Assembly (NCBI GenBank): GCA_013698135.1
Contig: JACCVM010000250.1
Location: 1-5,038 of the forward strand
DNA from: Euzebyaceae bacterium
GTDB lineage: Bacteria; Actinomycetota; Nitriliruptoria; Euzebyales; Egibacteraceae
DNA length: 5,038 nt
Direction of reading: 5' to 3'
Both the position numbers and the translations under genes were made by a program. Under the pieces are notes generated by a model that did not search any database, was not told where the DNA came from, and saw only the letters and a list, made by a program, of their open reading frames with translations. This document shows positions 4,923 to 5,038 of the stretch, in pieces; position 1 is the stretch's first letter, and each line of letters begins with the position of its first letter.

Positions 4923-5038
4923 CTATGGTTGGCGAATGCCTTCAAGGTCTTTGCTAGAGACGAGAAGACGGCCGGAAGCGGGCTCTGGCGTTGCGGCGAG
5001 TTTGCCGTCATAGATCAGCCGTAACAGCGTTTCGACGG
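4923..5038 (-). CDS. C-terminal fragment of an excisionase/MerR-like helix-turn-helix protein (5' end outside window)
   Basis: The frame enters at the right edge and gives 37 residues, VETLLRLIYDGKLAATPEPA, then SGRLLVSSKDLEGIRQP, then TAG at 4925-4923. The pattern 'RLI-x-DGKLAA ... GRLLVSSKDLE' is that of the small winged HTH domain in excisionases and related DNA-binding proteins (TVxRLIxxGxLPA ... RIxxxDLE). The N-terminus is missing, so total size and any additional domain are unknown. On the same strand and just upstream of the nuclease-like gene, it could be its regulator or a remnant of an integrative element. Recognition rests on a short segment. Confidence 0.6.
   Translation of the reverse strand, partial: VETLLRLIYDGKLAATPEPASGRLLVSSKDLEGIRQP

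Overview
The window is very GC-rich, uses GTG/TTG starts and strongly G/C-ending codons, and its proteins and insertion sequences resemble those of high-GC Actinomycetota (Pseudonocardia/Mycobacterium-type). It looks like an accessory island or plasmid segment. A small metal-responsive operon sits among at least four insertion-sequence (IS) fragments or copies, with an unrelated accessory gene pair at the right edge.

Layout: (1) 2-202, + strand, the C-terminal end of an IS30-family transposase. (2) 1937-290, - strand, the core of the window: a MerR-family metal regulator, a MerR-type promoter with a 19-bp spacer, a small heavy-metal-associated (HMA) CxxC protein, and a CcdA/DsbD-like multi-pass membrane thiol-redox protein. 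(3) 2063-2317, an internally deleted IS21 element: three terminal repeats joined to a piece of istA. (4) 2318-2924, an internally deleted IS3 element with both terminal inverted repeats but broken orfA and orfB. (5) 2947-4373, - strand, an IS256-family element with 23-bp inverted repeats and a transposase frameshifted near its C-terminus. (6) 4388-4846, - strand, a protein with a PD-(D/E)xK nuclease-like signature, preceded by the 3' end of an excisionase-like helix-turn-helix gene at 4923-5038.

The most interesting point is in the CcdA-like gene. The second redox-active transmembrane cysteine (motif G-C-T-G-P-I) is encoded by TGA. Directly downstream is a hairpin whose loop begins GGTCT exactly 18 nt after the TGA. 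That is the loop sequence and distance I recall for the selenocysteine insertion element (SECIS) of E. coli fdhF. I therefore propose a selenocysteine-containing CcdA-like transporter co-transcribed with an HMA metallochaperone under MerR-type control, i.e. a possible selenium-assisted metal (perhaps mercury) handling system.

The caveat is that both the HMA gene and the ccdA-like gene also seem to lack one base. Either the locus is decaying or the sequence has single-base errors. The transposase genes carry similar indels, so resequencing or comparison with close homologues is decisive.

Likely joint function (inference): metal binding by MerR would switch on the suboptimal promoter, the HMA protein would bind the soft metal through CxxC, and the CcdA-like protein would pass electrons or metal-thiol equivalents across the membrane.
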